Position numbers and translations under genes: made by a program. Below are positions 13,301-24,789 of a stretch of DNA of 64,000 nt, piece by piece (position 1 is the stretch's first letter; each line of letters starts with the position of its first letter). The notes under the pieces are model-generated. The model made no database searches and was not told the DNA's origin. It saw only the letters and a program-made list of their open reading frames with translations. The stretch comes from Ecdyonurus torrentis (Eukaryota > Arthropoda > Insecta > Ephemeroptera > Heptageniidae): positions 22,491,874 to 22,555,873 of the forward strand of contig OX439127.1 of NCBI GenBank assembly GCA_949318235.1, written 5' to 3'.

Positions 13301-15398
13301 ACGCCTCATTATCATTGTTGAACATTCATTGTTACCTTCAAACTTTTGTACAGAGAAAGCTTAATGAATAATATTTATTTTCAAAATTATTATTATTATA
13401 TATTAAAAATATTATTTTAATTATAAAGATTCAAAGTTTATCTTTATAGTCATCTATATGCTATGGAGTCTAAAAATGTTCAGCAAAATGAAGGGAATGT
13501 ATAATAAATTAAAAATTTATCATTTGTTAAATCATAGAAGTATAATATATTTTATGATACATATTTTATTATGATGACAGGTGAGAATTACCGTATAATA
13601 CCAATCATGCACCTCCTCAAGTTGCAGTTTATGTATTTAATAGAGAAAGTATGGCTCGGAAAATTTGTGATTGTGTAATATGTTAGCACAATTACATTAC
13701 ATTATAGTTAACATTTTGCTCTATAACGCAAGTGCTGATAATGATAACGTCATACTATAATATAGCTAACAGGAACAAAAAAGTTTAATTTTATATATAG
13801 CATAGACTTAAGTTATATGTTTATGAGCATCAATAGAGTTTTTGTTATTCTCAAACAGTATTACCAGTTGTCATACAAACTGTCATACGCGGAGCTATTT
13901 AATTTACGTGGTTCCTATAAGTAATCATGTCAGTTTTTAGAGTTATTAGTTATTGACGTGTCATTAAAATAAATCAATACAATAAATACATTAATTAATA
14001 TTCGATTCCAATAGGCTTAATTGTAAAAAAAAATAAAATAAAATAAAAAATAAAAAAACGCCTGCTCTTCACTGTACAGCAACATGTAATACACACATGT
14101 ATCACAGGTTGTATAATGAATAATGATTAAACTTTTCAGGTGAGGCTGCCATTGCGTATGAGTAGAATAGATATCTATACAGCACATAGGCATTACGCCT
14201 ACATATCTGCAGCTTTTCAATCATACGTGTAATACAGGTTGCATAACAAGAACATTTTGCAGGCGCGGTGCATGGCTACTGCGTAAACAAAAAATAATAT
14301 ATACTAGGAAACTTTGTAAATTATAAGTTAATCAGCAATTAATTTCTCAGTTTGCTCTTTCAATATAATTTAAAAAAAAATTATAAACCATCCATTTGAT
14401 TCTGCAGTCTAAAAACAAGTGTTCATACTTTGAAGAATTCTAAAGATTATTGTTTTTATTTCTTGTTCGATTTTATTAATTTTTTATTCATATGATGATC
14501 GATAAATTACCAGAATTTTGTTTAAATTACGATATCGTGCTTGTAATTATATACTGTAATAATGCAATCTATTGCTTCTAGATGGCTCTATACTATAGCT
14601 ACCAATTTCTACAACTAAACAAAACTGATAGAATAACGTGAAAGAGAGATTGAAGAAAAATGATTTGCAGCCAAATCAATAGCCAAGCTTAAGTCATGTG
14701 CTTTCACTGTTTACCAATCAAAGAACACAAATTATGTAATTCAAATTTTATTATTGTTAGTGTCACTTTCGTGTCACTATCTTTTTCAATGGATGTGTTT
14801 TAAATTAGAATATATGACTATTAAAAACAAAATAAGAAATAAGAACCTTTCTAGCATTACCGTATAACAATTTTTAAAATTTCCCTTATATATTTTTTTT
14901 CACAATTGTTATCTGATTGAAATGAAAATAATTACAGTAATGAGAAATTCGTAACAGTAATTGCATCTAAGTAATTTGGATGCGTTATAATCATCGCACC
15001 ACGCAAGCTTTTTTTTTATGATAGTTGATAAGTGTTAACTTTTACGGAAAGCACAATAAGTTTTTTATACTAACGTAAAAATGTTTCTCAAGTACACATT
15101 TAATTGAATAAAGCAATATTGCTCATTTAACTCATTCGGCAAAGTTAAAAAAAAAAAAAAAAAAAAAAAAAAAGTTGAGCAACTTGACTTTTATTCTCCT
15201 GTATACTGTATAATGATTTGATTTTATGTTAAGCATATAAGAAAATATTTTATACTATGTAATTCCAATATAACTAAGCCCTGGATTGTTTTGGATAATA
15301 AATAATTATGAATTTGTAGTTTTGATACGAATAATTTCTACGAAAAAAAAGTCAAAAAAGATTTAGTGAAAGAAGAAGAAATAATAATATTAATGACA
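10393..15398. other. AT-rich non-coding stretch
   Basis: I recognised no gene. Features: T run about 10494-10516, TTTA repeats near 10921-10945, a 19-20 base tandem duplication (AACAAGCAGTGTGA unit) near 11400-11430, a GAA tract near 12344-12360, an imperfect duplication at 14083-14285 (listed separately) and an A run 15147-15173. The rest is low-complexity A/T sequence. Confidence 0.5.
14083..14285. repeat. Imperfect duplication of about 70 bases
   Basis: Two related segments lie about 130 bases apart. The first reads ACATGTATCACAGGTTGTAT, then ...TTTTCAGGTGAGGCTGCC; the second reads ACGTGTAATACAGGTTGCAT, then ...TTTTGCAGGCGCGGTGCA. Each is followed by a similar ATTGCGTA/ACTGCGTA stretch. 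The similarity is partial and judged by eye. It suggests an old local duplication. Confidence 0.4.
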
Positions 15399-15739
15399 TT
15401 AAAGCCATAGACCACATAAAACAACATGTGCTTTTTAATTAATAAACACAAAATGGGATCTTCAAAACTAATAAAAATTTTTACCAGAATATGTAGCCTC
15501 TCGAGAGAGCGTGAAAAAACTGTAAAGTATGCAATTAGCGTGAAAATTTGTATTTATGACGTCAGAAACATGCAAAAATTAGTATGAAAATGTTGTGCGG
15601 GTTGCATAAATCGAATATTCTGATCACTGCTACGGAGTTACAGTTGGGTTTTGAGACAAACTAAAGTTATTTATATGTAAGTTCCATGAAGTGTTTTGTG
15701 ATATAAATGCTTATGTTTTTCTCTGGTCTATTTCTTTAA
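15399..15739 (+). mobile_element. TTAA-flanked MITE, family 2, copy 1
   Basis: A 341-base unit closely similar over its whole length to 42243-42587 in the same orientation. Both ends are TTAA, and the termini form short inverted repeats: TTAAAGCCATAGACCA at the left and TTAAAGAAATAGACCA read inward from the right. It contains TATGACGTCAGAAACATGC and no ORF. TTAA at both borders is the target-site signature of piggyBac-type elements (family knowledge); the transposase source is inferred and not present. Confidence 0.75.
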
Positions 15740-17640
15740 ATAATAATCCTATATACCTATAGAGGATTCATAAGCTTTTGCAACAGTTATATACTCTTTA
15801 ATGTCATATATTAACTTACAATACCAATAAATTTAATATTGATAAGTTTATTTTCAATGTTTTTCTAGTACTACGATCTTAGTCTACAATCGATAAGATA
15901 CATAAGCTACATAAGATACATGTTTATATTTCCTAAGAAAATATCCTATTTGTATTATTATTTTAAAATTTCAATCAATTTATTGGTTAGTTTGCTATAG
16001 TATTAAGCAAATAAATACCAAAAAAAAAAAAAAAAAAATGCAAGTGTGCATGTATAATTGGTTACTATAATAAACTATTATTATTATTATTATTATACTG
16101 CATGTATTTTTATTAACTATAATACAATTAAAAAATTAAAGCACCAATTTGAATATGTGAAAATTGACTTCAAAATGATAAAGTTTAGTTTTGGATTACA
16201 ACTGAGTGATGACGCTCAACTACAAATTAATATAATAACTATACTTCTAAAGGCAATTTTATTATTATTTTTAGTTTTACAAGTTTTATTATATCTTTAT
16301 ATAGTTTGCACGCGGCACACATTATAATGCTCTTGCTTGTAACTTTTGGTCATGTCATAAAAGTCAACAAACATGCATGATGCACTCATAAGAGACTTTA
16401 TCATCTCTCTGGTTTACATCAAGGTCTCTAGAAAGATAAACCCTTGATGAACCTCTCGGAGAGAGAATTGTTATTATGTTTATTATTAATTTATGATTTA
16501 TACATGACTAGATTTGTAAAGTTTGATGTATAATGCTCATGAGTGTGCATCAAAATTAAAAATTTATTCTTGTCAGCAGCAGCATTTCTTTTTCCTTTTT
16601 TTTTTTTTTTTTTTTTTAACAAAAGAAATTTACGTGGGAGAAATTTTTGCATTATAAAGTGACATAACTTTTCTACTTGACATTTAATATTTAATGTAAC
16701 TGTGCGAACTTTAATTCGCGCATCGGCTATTTTTTTCGTTATTGTTAGAGATGAGCAATATCTATGCAGATTTTTTTTACTGCTCTTATACTTTTTTTTC
16801 TTTTTTTGACTCATATATTTGAACTTTTTTAAGAAAATTATAAAATATCATTAAAGAACATGCAAAACCTGGTAATATCCGCTATTAATAAGCAAATTAA
16901 AGTACTTATATTGTGTGTACTCAAAGTGACTACATGCAGTGAGTCACAGTTTATGATTGAGGGAAAAAACAAATTCTGTTTGTGTATTTTCTATGTTTTG
17001 TTTTTGTCACTAATTATAACAAATAATAACAATAAAAGTGCTTTTAATGATAATGAGTAATGACAAAATAAACTCAAACAATATTTGAACATTATTTGAA
17101 GTTTTCCTTATATTCCTTCGTTTTTGATTATGCTGATTTTTAAATAAGAAATTTTTGTTTTTGTATACGCCTGTGCGTCTTTTATGGCAAAAAGAGCTTG
17201 AAAAAAAATAAGGGTGAAAGGCAGTATAATTGACAGGACACTATTGGAAAATTACTACATTATATAGTCTATAGAGTATAGACCATAGATATTTTAGATA
17301 GACCTTTAGATTTTTCATTTTTCTCAAGCCTCAATTCAATGACATTTAAAAAAAAAAAAATTTCATACTTCATTTCTTTTTACAACCATAAGCAATAATA
17401 AATCTTAAGTAACATCAATATTTTTATATTTATCATTTTCCATGCACTATGCACTCTAGAAGCGCACACTCGTACTTGCGTTTGAGAAAATGTATAAAAA
17501 GACAAAGGTTCAAACCCCCCCCCCCCTTTTTTTTTTTTTCATTTGATGTTATTACCATTTTTTAACCTTCAATTGACTTTTGTTTGTGATGTTTCTTGAG
17601 ACGAAAGGGCAAATTTGCATTAAAATATTCTTTCATGATA
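15740..17640. other. AT-rich non-coding stretch
   Basis: I saw no gene. It contains an A run at 16020-16038, a TTA trinucleotide tract at about 16077-16096, a small hairpin near 16408-16455 (CATCAAGG ... CCTTGATG) next to repeated CTCTC/GAGAG motifs, a T run near 16597-16618 and a C/T run near 17515-17540. The local ORFs encode A/T-driven low-complexity peptides. Confidence 0.45.
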
Positions 17641-18041
17641 ATTTTATTGACATAATCATTTATTGAGCCCGTATATACTCGTGTATTTTCGTTGAGCCTC
17701 GGCTGTCTCTAACAGTACTCTGTTTTTTATCCCCACCGCTGAAAAAGTCGTGTGTCGAGTGACTGGAGCATGGAGCGAGGTGCGAGTCAGCAGTTGCGCT
17801 GACTCAGTTGAGACAAAACTCACAGACGAGCAGGATGTATATATATATAATTTAAATTATATTTGATATATTAGTAATTAAAATTGTGATTTAGTTTTAA
17901 ATTAAATATTTATTGTCTGTTAAAATGTATACTACAGTTTCAGTATGTTAGAATGTGTTTCAAATTGTATCAATGCTTATAAAAAACCAATTATTTTGAT
18001 TGGTAATAAGACTACATGACACCAATTCTGCATATAACGAC
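17641..18041 (+). promoter_or_regulatory. Candidate promoter upstream of an ATG exon
   Basis: A GC-richer block at 17690-17840 (CCTCGGCTGTCTCTAACAG ... GAGCGAGGTGCGAGTCAGCAG) is followed by AT-rich DNA with a TATA-like TATAAAAAA at 17978 next to CCAAT and ATTGG. This lies about 60 bases before the ATG at 18042. The arrangement is seen; promoter activity is inferred. Confidence 0.3.
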
Positions 18042-18086
18042 ATGAGTCGTGGATATTATGTGCCGTGTGCCCCATTCTTATACTTT
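18042..18086 (+). CDS. Candidate alternative first coding exon of the coiled-coil gene
   Basis: ATG at 18042 opens 15 codons (MSRGYYVPCAPFLYF) that end exactly at a strong donor, TTT|GTAAGT, in phase 0. The first certain exon of the downstream gene, at 49265, also enters in phase 0, so joining the two keeps the frame open (…FLYF then VPDSGGPPQQ). This would supply a start codon for the 19 codons that precede the first Met of exon 49265-49435. The intron would be 31 kb. Against it, the exon is very short, and a match of phase alone has a one-in-three chance. Transcript data would be needed to decide. Confidence 0.3.
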
Positions 18087-20822
18087 GTAAGTACATATTA
18101 TATTTTTTCTTTATATTTTCAAATAAATTTCTATAATATTATACAACAATATTTTTGATCCATTTGTTTACTTGCAGCATGTGCGGATCGATATTCCGCG
18201 TTGTTATGATAGTGGTATTTAGAAATATCGGTATTTAATTTTGTAATACTTAGTATTTTATACTTGGGATGTTACCAATTATGTAAAATATATCCCAATA
18301 TCCATTTCAAACTTTAATTTCAATGTATTTTAAGTCATTTCTCGTTATTAGACGTATCTTGCATGTTTTACTTTTGCAAGTGTTGCAAGGGTTTCCGAGG
18401 GAAAAGGGTGCGCAACGCCCCCTTTCCTACAATTGTAAAAATGACCAACAATTGTAAAGCTTAAAATATATACAAAACATTAACTTGATGATTCACATGC
18501 ATATCACATTACATTTTATTATGATTTTTTAATTGAGTGATACAAATAAATGCACTTACATTGATTTTAATTTTGAAACACTAAAGTATAATGAAACTTT
18601 TAAACAACATTTTGGAATATATTTATTTTAAAAATAAAGAACTATTTATTTCTTTTGCTTTGATTGACAAGATTTCAATAAATACAGAAGTGTATGGTAA
18701 ACATACACGTACCTCAATAAATTTATTATTTTTTTTATTAATTTGCTGTTTGGATATATAATAATAAAATAATAACTGAACTACTTTCAATATTTTATAA
18801 TATTACAACTGAACTTAATTTCATGATATTAATCACATATATATTTTTTATATATATATTTATAAAAGAAATCTAGCTTAATAAACTGTTATATAGAGTT
18901 TATGGCTGGATAAATATTGCAATGAGAATAACAAAAAAAAAAAAAAAAAAAAATTAATACTATAGTCATTCTCATTATAAAAATATAGTAACATATTTCC
19001 AATTAACACAAAAGATGTATATTTTAATTAAACAAGAGTCAGTAAGCATTACATAACATTACTGCCAATTTAATTACTGAATAATTTATACAATATAATG
19101 GAGACCAAATATTTAATCGCATTTAATATCTGAAACCCTTCACACAATTGATATACGTGTCAACAGAATAATTGCTAGACATAGGAATTCTTACTTTACT
19201 TTTCATTAAAAAAAAAAAAAAAAAAAAAAAGGTCTCCCACAAAGATACTATAAAATAAAAATTAATGAATAAATTTGAAATTTGACGTTGGTACCTTTTG
19301 CTGAATAGAGATAATACGTTTTTGTGGCACTCTATATACGAATAGCTGCATGACTAATTTACAACTAACGTCTGGATTCGACATTATTAATTAATGGCTC
19401 AATTTTATATTTGTGAAACTTACATCGTAGGTGGGTGTTTTATGACAATTTTATTATAGAAATTTAAACTACATACAAAGAAAATATATCTAAACCATAT
19501 ATCTAAACAGAAAAAAAAAATGCATCTTTCAACTGTGGAACTTGATTTAAAGTTTCTTTTAAAATTGGAATGGAGTCAAATTAGTTAAGTGTGACTTAAT
19601 TTATTTTTAAGAATATGTTTAAGACATGTTTGAAGCTAATAGGTATTTAATCTTTTTGTATTTAATTATTACCGTCACTTAAAAATCCCTCGAGTCGTTT
19701 GAGCTCTTTAGTTTAAATTATATTTATTTAACTCTGCCTTGTCTTGTGATAAAATTTTCATAAATTTTTACATTATATAAACGGTTGTCATAGAAAAAAA
19801 AAAAAAAAAAAAAAACTTTTAGTAATGTAGGAAGTTTTATACTAAATTATGTATAAATTTTTAACTCAGTGGTGCGTGGTCGAAATGAAGTTCTTACTTC
19901 TCTACTTGTACTTGCTTACTGCCCCGTTACCATGGCAACTTATTCATGTTGGTTCCACACAACGCAACAAAATAATGCGCGGTGAAATAACGATGCCTGG
20001 TTTACATATACATACTCACAGTTTCTGTATTTATATATATTTCAATATGAAAATTCATAAAAATATTTCTTATTAATAAACTTCAAAGCTTAATTGTGTG
20101 TTTGAGTACTGTCCCTTTGAATTTTCTTATGAATGATTATATTCAAGATGAATTTTTCTTCACGTCATATAAATTTACAATTCTTAATCGATTGAATTAA
20201 AAAAAGAAAAAAAAAAGCTACTATACTTTAATCCTGCAATCTATATGTAACCTTTACAATATGACGTACATGTTTAAACTGATATTACATAATTGTTACA
20301 AAAGTATTAAATTGAAAAAAAAAAGTTATTGCAGCGTTAGATTATACTGTATTTTCTTTGATAAACATCAATCATAAAGTTAAAAAAAATATATTTTACG
20401 TTCTTGTGAATCATATATAAATCAATTAAAATGCTGGATTTTAAATTTACTATTAATTATGTAAATGTACTTTTACTATGTACTATTAATTCAAAATTTT
20501 ATTGTAGCTTTTATAACCGATCGAACTTTTAGAAAAATGCTCACGTAATATCAATGCATTCTACTCCCAGTCATTAGTCATTATGGTGGCTTACCCCTGC
20601 AAATGCTAAAAGTAGGCAACCTGAAACACACACTTCTTCTAACATAACATCATCTAAAAAATGTTTGAGTGTTGAGCCGTATATCTAACCCACTTGAAAT
20701 AAGTATTATAATATAACAAGGAAAAGAAGAACAATAATTATTAAATTTGTAGGTCCGCTATATATAATAATATCATAATTAATATCAATGTAATAACAGT
20801 AGTGATTTGTGTGAATATATTG

Positions 20823-20823
<1 letters not shown>

Positions 20824-20869
<46 letters not shown>
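20824..20869. repeat. T homopolymer, 46 bases
   Basis: An uninterrupted run of 46 T, the longest homopolymer in the window. No SINE or gene body was recognised next to it. Confidence 0.95.
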
Positions 20870-20873
<4 letters not shown>

Positions 20874-21769
20874 GACAACAGTAGGTAATAAGGTTATTTT
20901 CTTAAATTGAAAAATAATTGCATTAAATAATATTTAAATGAATTTTAATTGTTCTGTGTTAAAAAAACAAAAAACGATTGCATGCGGTTAATGTTATAAA
21001 ATTTTATTACTTTTAAGTTTTATTAATTTCAATTCAGAAAAGAACCTTTTATTATTATTTTTTGAAGAGGTGTAGAAATAAAAGGGATTTAAATTGAAAT
21101 TGGTTTTGAGTCAATCGATTTATTGGTTTGTGCATATAGGAGAAATCGCAAAATATTAACAATAAAAACTGAACTAAAGAGTTCGAATTTTTTAAATTTA
21201 TAAATAAACAACGGCTCTTGTGTCGTACGTTTAAAATAAAATATTCCCCAACTAATGTTTCGGTTTTTGAATTTCATATTTTATTATTGATTCATGATAA
21301 TATGAATAGTAGTATATAGAAAAAAACTGTATAGTTAGAATTTAACATTAAAAAATTATTTATTGAAGAATAAAATATTATTGTTACGGTTGAAACTATT
21401 TGAACGGATAATAGAAATCAAAATCATGGAAGTTCAAACATTTTAACTGAATTGTTCCTATTTTTTTTATAACCTAAGCTGTTCTCAAACATCAACATTA
21501 TGCATTTATAAGTATTTTCATTTTTTTTAATAAACGATAAGTTCGTAGTTAGTTGTTATGTTATTTGTTGTGCTGCTAGAAAAAAAAAATACGATTATAA
21601 TGTTTTATGAAAATTAGAACCGCATGTATGAAAATTTAGTATAAACTTTATACTTTTAATTTGTCGATAATGATGTACTTAGAAGTATTGATATGTACTT
21701 ATGTTGTAAGTGTCACTGTAATATTAAAGCTGTACTTATGGTTTAGTGATCAGGCGCCAAGTAATGATA

Positions 21770-21890
21770 TATATATAGGACTATTTATCCGAAATATTCT
21801 GGAAGCCTTGAGGAACGAAGTTAAGTGCGAAGGAAACCATACAGTAATCAAATTGTAATGGTTGGAACCCTGCAGGTGTATAGTAAAAAG
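21770..21890 (+). pseudogene. Possible degenerate 5S rRNA-like sequence
   Basis: The segment contains GAAGTTAAGTGCG at 21817, like the 5S internal promoter A-box region (GAAGTTAAGC). At matching spacing it has CAGTA (5S TAGTA) and GGTTGGAACCCTGCAGGTG, comparable to the C-box end CTGGGAATACCGGGTG. About 120 bases would be covered, the right length for 5S. The match is weak outside these blocks and no terminal T run follows, so it is at best a decayed copy or a 5S-derived SINE head. Part of an AT-biased open frame overlaps it. Confidence 0.2.
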
Positions 21891-21894
21891 AACA

Positions 21895-22010
21895 AAACCT
21901 CTCGTGTCACGTGATTTTTGTGACGTAACATCTCGCCAATCTTGTTTCCGTAAACGCGACCTGAGAACTAATACGCGACAAGAAGTGGGAGGGATAGAAA
22001 TCGATTTTAA
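21895..22010. promoter_or_regulatory. GC-richer patch with palindromic E-box and CRE-like site
   Basis: TCACGTGA at 21907-21914 is a perfect E-box of the TFE/MITF or bHLH type, followed 8 bases later by TGACGTAA, a CRE-like motif, then GCCAAT. The patch stands out from A/T-rich flanks. Enhancer or promoter activity is inferred from motif clustering only. Confidence 0.25.
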
Positions 22011-22942
22011 ATTATATAAACATCAACTACTGTAAACTTTTTATTGTGATTAAATAATTCTCTCTATGTTATGTTGTAGCAAACAATTTATAGGTATTTT
22101 ATGAGAGAAATAAAACAAAAGGCATCGATGAACAGGATCTATTACGTCATTTTTCATATATATTTTATTCTATATATTATATTTGTGGTTGGTTTATAAT
22201 AACATAACAGTGGTAAAAATAAGAAAGCCAAAATGACATAAATTTCAGATGAGATTTGATTAAAACTTGCTTGTAAAAACATTTTCTCTTAATATATATG
22301 TAATAAAATATTATAAAAACTATAACGTTGTACCTATAAAATTTTATCTGAGCCAGTTTATTAGATGGACTTTTAAATCCGTTATTGAATTTAGTATTTT
22401 ATTGCTATAAATTTTATATATTTAAATTAATTATTTACATATAAATAGTTATACTGGATACCATGCATAAAACTACCCACAAAACTAATATTTGAATGCT
22501 ATTGTCTTTAAATTATTTTTAAGTTTTCAAAGTCAAGTTCTTTTGAACTAATTTTTGTTTTTGTTTGTATTTTGTTCCCACAGAATAAAGGAAACTGGAA
22601 CAAAAATATTAAAACACAAAAAATTTCAATAAAAGAAATACGCAGACAAATTAAATAATAAATATGTTTATAGTAAGAAAATATTATAAATTATACATCA
22701 TGTATAGTAATTTTAGTACAGTTTTGTGTTATTAATCTTCATATTCTATTGTTTAAAACAATAAGAAAACCTATATTTTATATACACTCTGTTAAAAACT
22801 GATTTCTGTATGTGCGAATGAAATTATGTCTTGATAACATCAAAGATGTAAGATAAACAAAGAAATAGACAAATATACAGTTCATAATAATTTGAAATAA
22901 ATAATGCCCGCGAATTGCAACGAAAAAAAAATTTCAATAAAG

Positions 22943-22980
<38 letters not shown>

Positions 22981-23601
22981 GTATCCCTTTTATTATACTT
23001 ATAGCTATTTATTACTTTTATCTGTTTAAATTAAGGGTAATTAATAATAGTTAGTACTATATGAAAGCAGCCATATAAATATAAAAAAAGAAAAAAATGA
23101 AGCTTTGTTATACCTTTATTTTGTATTCCAAACTTTAAAGTTAACATCGAAAGCTTTTCAAATTGATTCAAAATAATACAGTGTGCATGTATACTATTAT
23201 TATTATACATTACATTTTTTATTCTTATATAAAATTTTACTCTAAAGAATTAAAATTTATGTTTGAATTGGCCAATATGTACAGATAGTAAACTTAAAAA
23301 CTTAGTAATACACTATTTATTTAGCGTATTTAGACGTGATTTTAAGAATAACATCTGTACAAACACTGAAGCATAAAACGTTATTGCAATACGTTGAACG
23401 CGCATTATTATGTCCATAAGGCTATGGAGTAATTTTTTTCCCCATTGTCTAGTGTCTGTACTGTACATAAAATGCATTAAAATACCTTAACACATCACTT
23501 TTTTTTATTATTCATTTATTTTATGTATTATTTCATTCACATGTAGTATACTGTACTGGTGCACTTTATGATTCAGTATTGTTTAGTATAAAGTTAGTCG
23601 T

Positions 23602-23639
<38 letters not shown>

Positions 23640-24267
23640 CGTTGGTTCACTTCACTCAAAAGTTTCTGATTTACAAACAAAAGAATAACGTCTAAAAAAT
23701 ATAACGTTTTATTTGAAAAGCACAGGTGTTTGCGGGAAAACATAAAATTTACTATGCAGTATGTTGATGGTTAAACCACAATATATACAATTAAATTGGT
23801 AAGAAATTGGTAAAAATATTGCTCTAGAATTTGGTTTTAGATAATTATGGCTATGCAAATTTTTAACTGTAAATATATTATAAAGAATTAAGTGTAATTA
23901 TTGTTAGAAAGCTTTGTATGTGACCACATGAAGAATGTTTACATTATGCACATGTTATTATTATTATTATTTATATTAATCTAAACCTAACATACCGTTG
24001 TTTATATATTTACTCCAACTTTTGTGGAGAAAATTAAATACGATGGAAACACGAAATATTTGATAACTAAAGGGAAAGCTAGCATGTTTAATATATTTTA
24101 AAATTACTTCTTGTAAGTGCATATATTTTTAAAAGAACGCAGAATCAAATTTACTGCAAATATCAATTGCAAAGCTCTTATAACTTTACACAAAAAAATT
24201 AAAATTAAATAATAATGTAAAATAATAAAAATCAATGCACGTGCACTTGTATTAATTCAAATTTAAC

Positions 24268-24270
<3 letters not shown>

Positions 24271-24345
<75 letters not shown>
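24271..24345. repeat. (AT)n microsatellite
   Basis: About 75 bases of uninterrupted AT dinucleotides immediately to the left of the foldback element at 24342. The element may have inserted into the tract. Confidence 0.95.
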
Positions 24346-24349
<4 letters not shown>

Positions 24350-24789
24350 CTATGCATTCATGTTAAAGTCGACGCCATGTTGGATAACTCAATAACATGG
24401 GTGGAATAGGAAAATAACTAATTTTGCCAGTTTAAAAACATTAAGCAATATTTTTGAGAGCATTAATGCTGTAAATATGTTGAATTAGTATCTCAAGTAT
24501 GTGAGAAAAATAACAATAACAAAAAATTAATCGATTTCCCAAGGAAAATTGGCTTAAATGAATTTTGTCCTATGCTGAGCAATGTTATACTCGACTCAAA
24601 AAACCTCAGTCGATTTAAATCGGGCATGCCTAAAGTATCGCCCATTGTCACATTTGAGGAGAAGGGGGGCGACTGGGCGATACCGTAAAAGGTCGAACGG
24701 CAGGTAACTCAGTTTTTTTGAGTCGAGTATACTACTTTAGTATGGCCTCCAAGCGCAATAAATATGACGTCATCCGCATACACCCTATA
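24342..24789. mobile_element. MITE-like element with short terminal inverted repeats
   Basis: The left end TATAGGGTCTATGCATTCAT and the reverse complement of the right end, TATAGGGTGTATGCGGATGA, share 15 or so bases. The unit is about 448 bases, TA-flanked and has no ORF. A second palindromic element (24586-24731) lies inside it. The TA border suggests a Tc1/mariner-like source (inference). Confidence 0.5.
24586..24731. mobile_element. Nested 146-base foldback element
   Basis: The ends are TATACTCGACTCAAAAAA and TTTTTTTGAGTCGAGTATA, near-perfect inverted repeats. The interior is also palindromic (GTATCGCCCA ... TGGGCGATAC), so nearly the whole unit can fold. It is GC-richer than the surroundings and has no ORF. 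It lies inside the 24342-24789 unit and was probably inserted later at a TA. Confidence 0.75.

Larger units (their letters stand above)
18087..24341. other. AT-rich non-coding stretch with one GC-richer block
   Basis: No certain gene. Contents: A runs 18932-18952, 19208-19230 and 19793-19815, a 46-base T run 20824-20869, A run 22950-22979, T run 23605-23636 and an (AT)n tract 24271-24345. A hairpin-forming patch, AAAAGGGTGCGCAACGCCCC, occurs near 18402. The block 21661-22010 is listed separately. Confidence 0.5.

Noticed and set aside
17505..17535. GGTTCAAACCC, like a tRNA B-box
   Set aside because: Followed by a C run and T run, with no A-box or cloverleaf partner.
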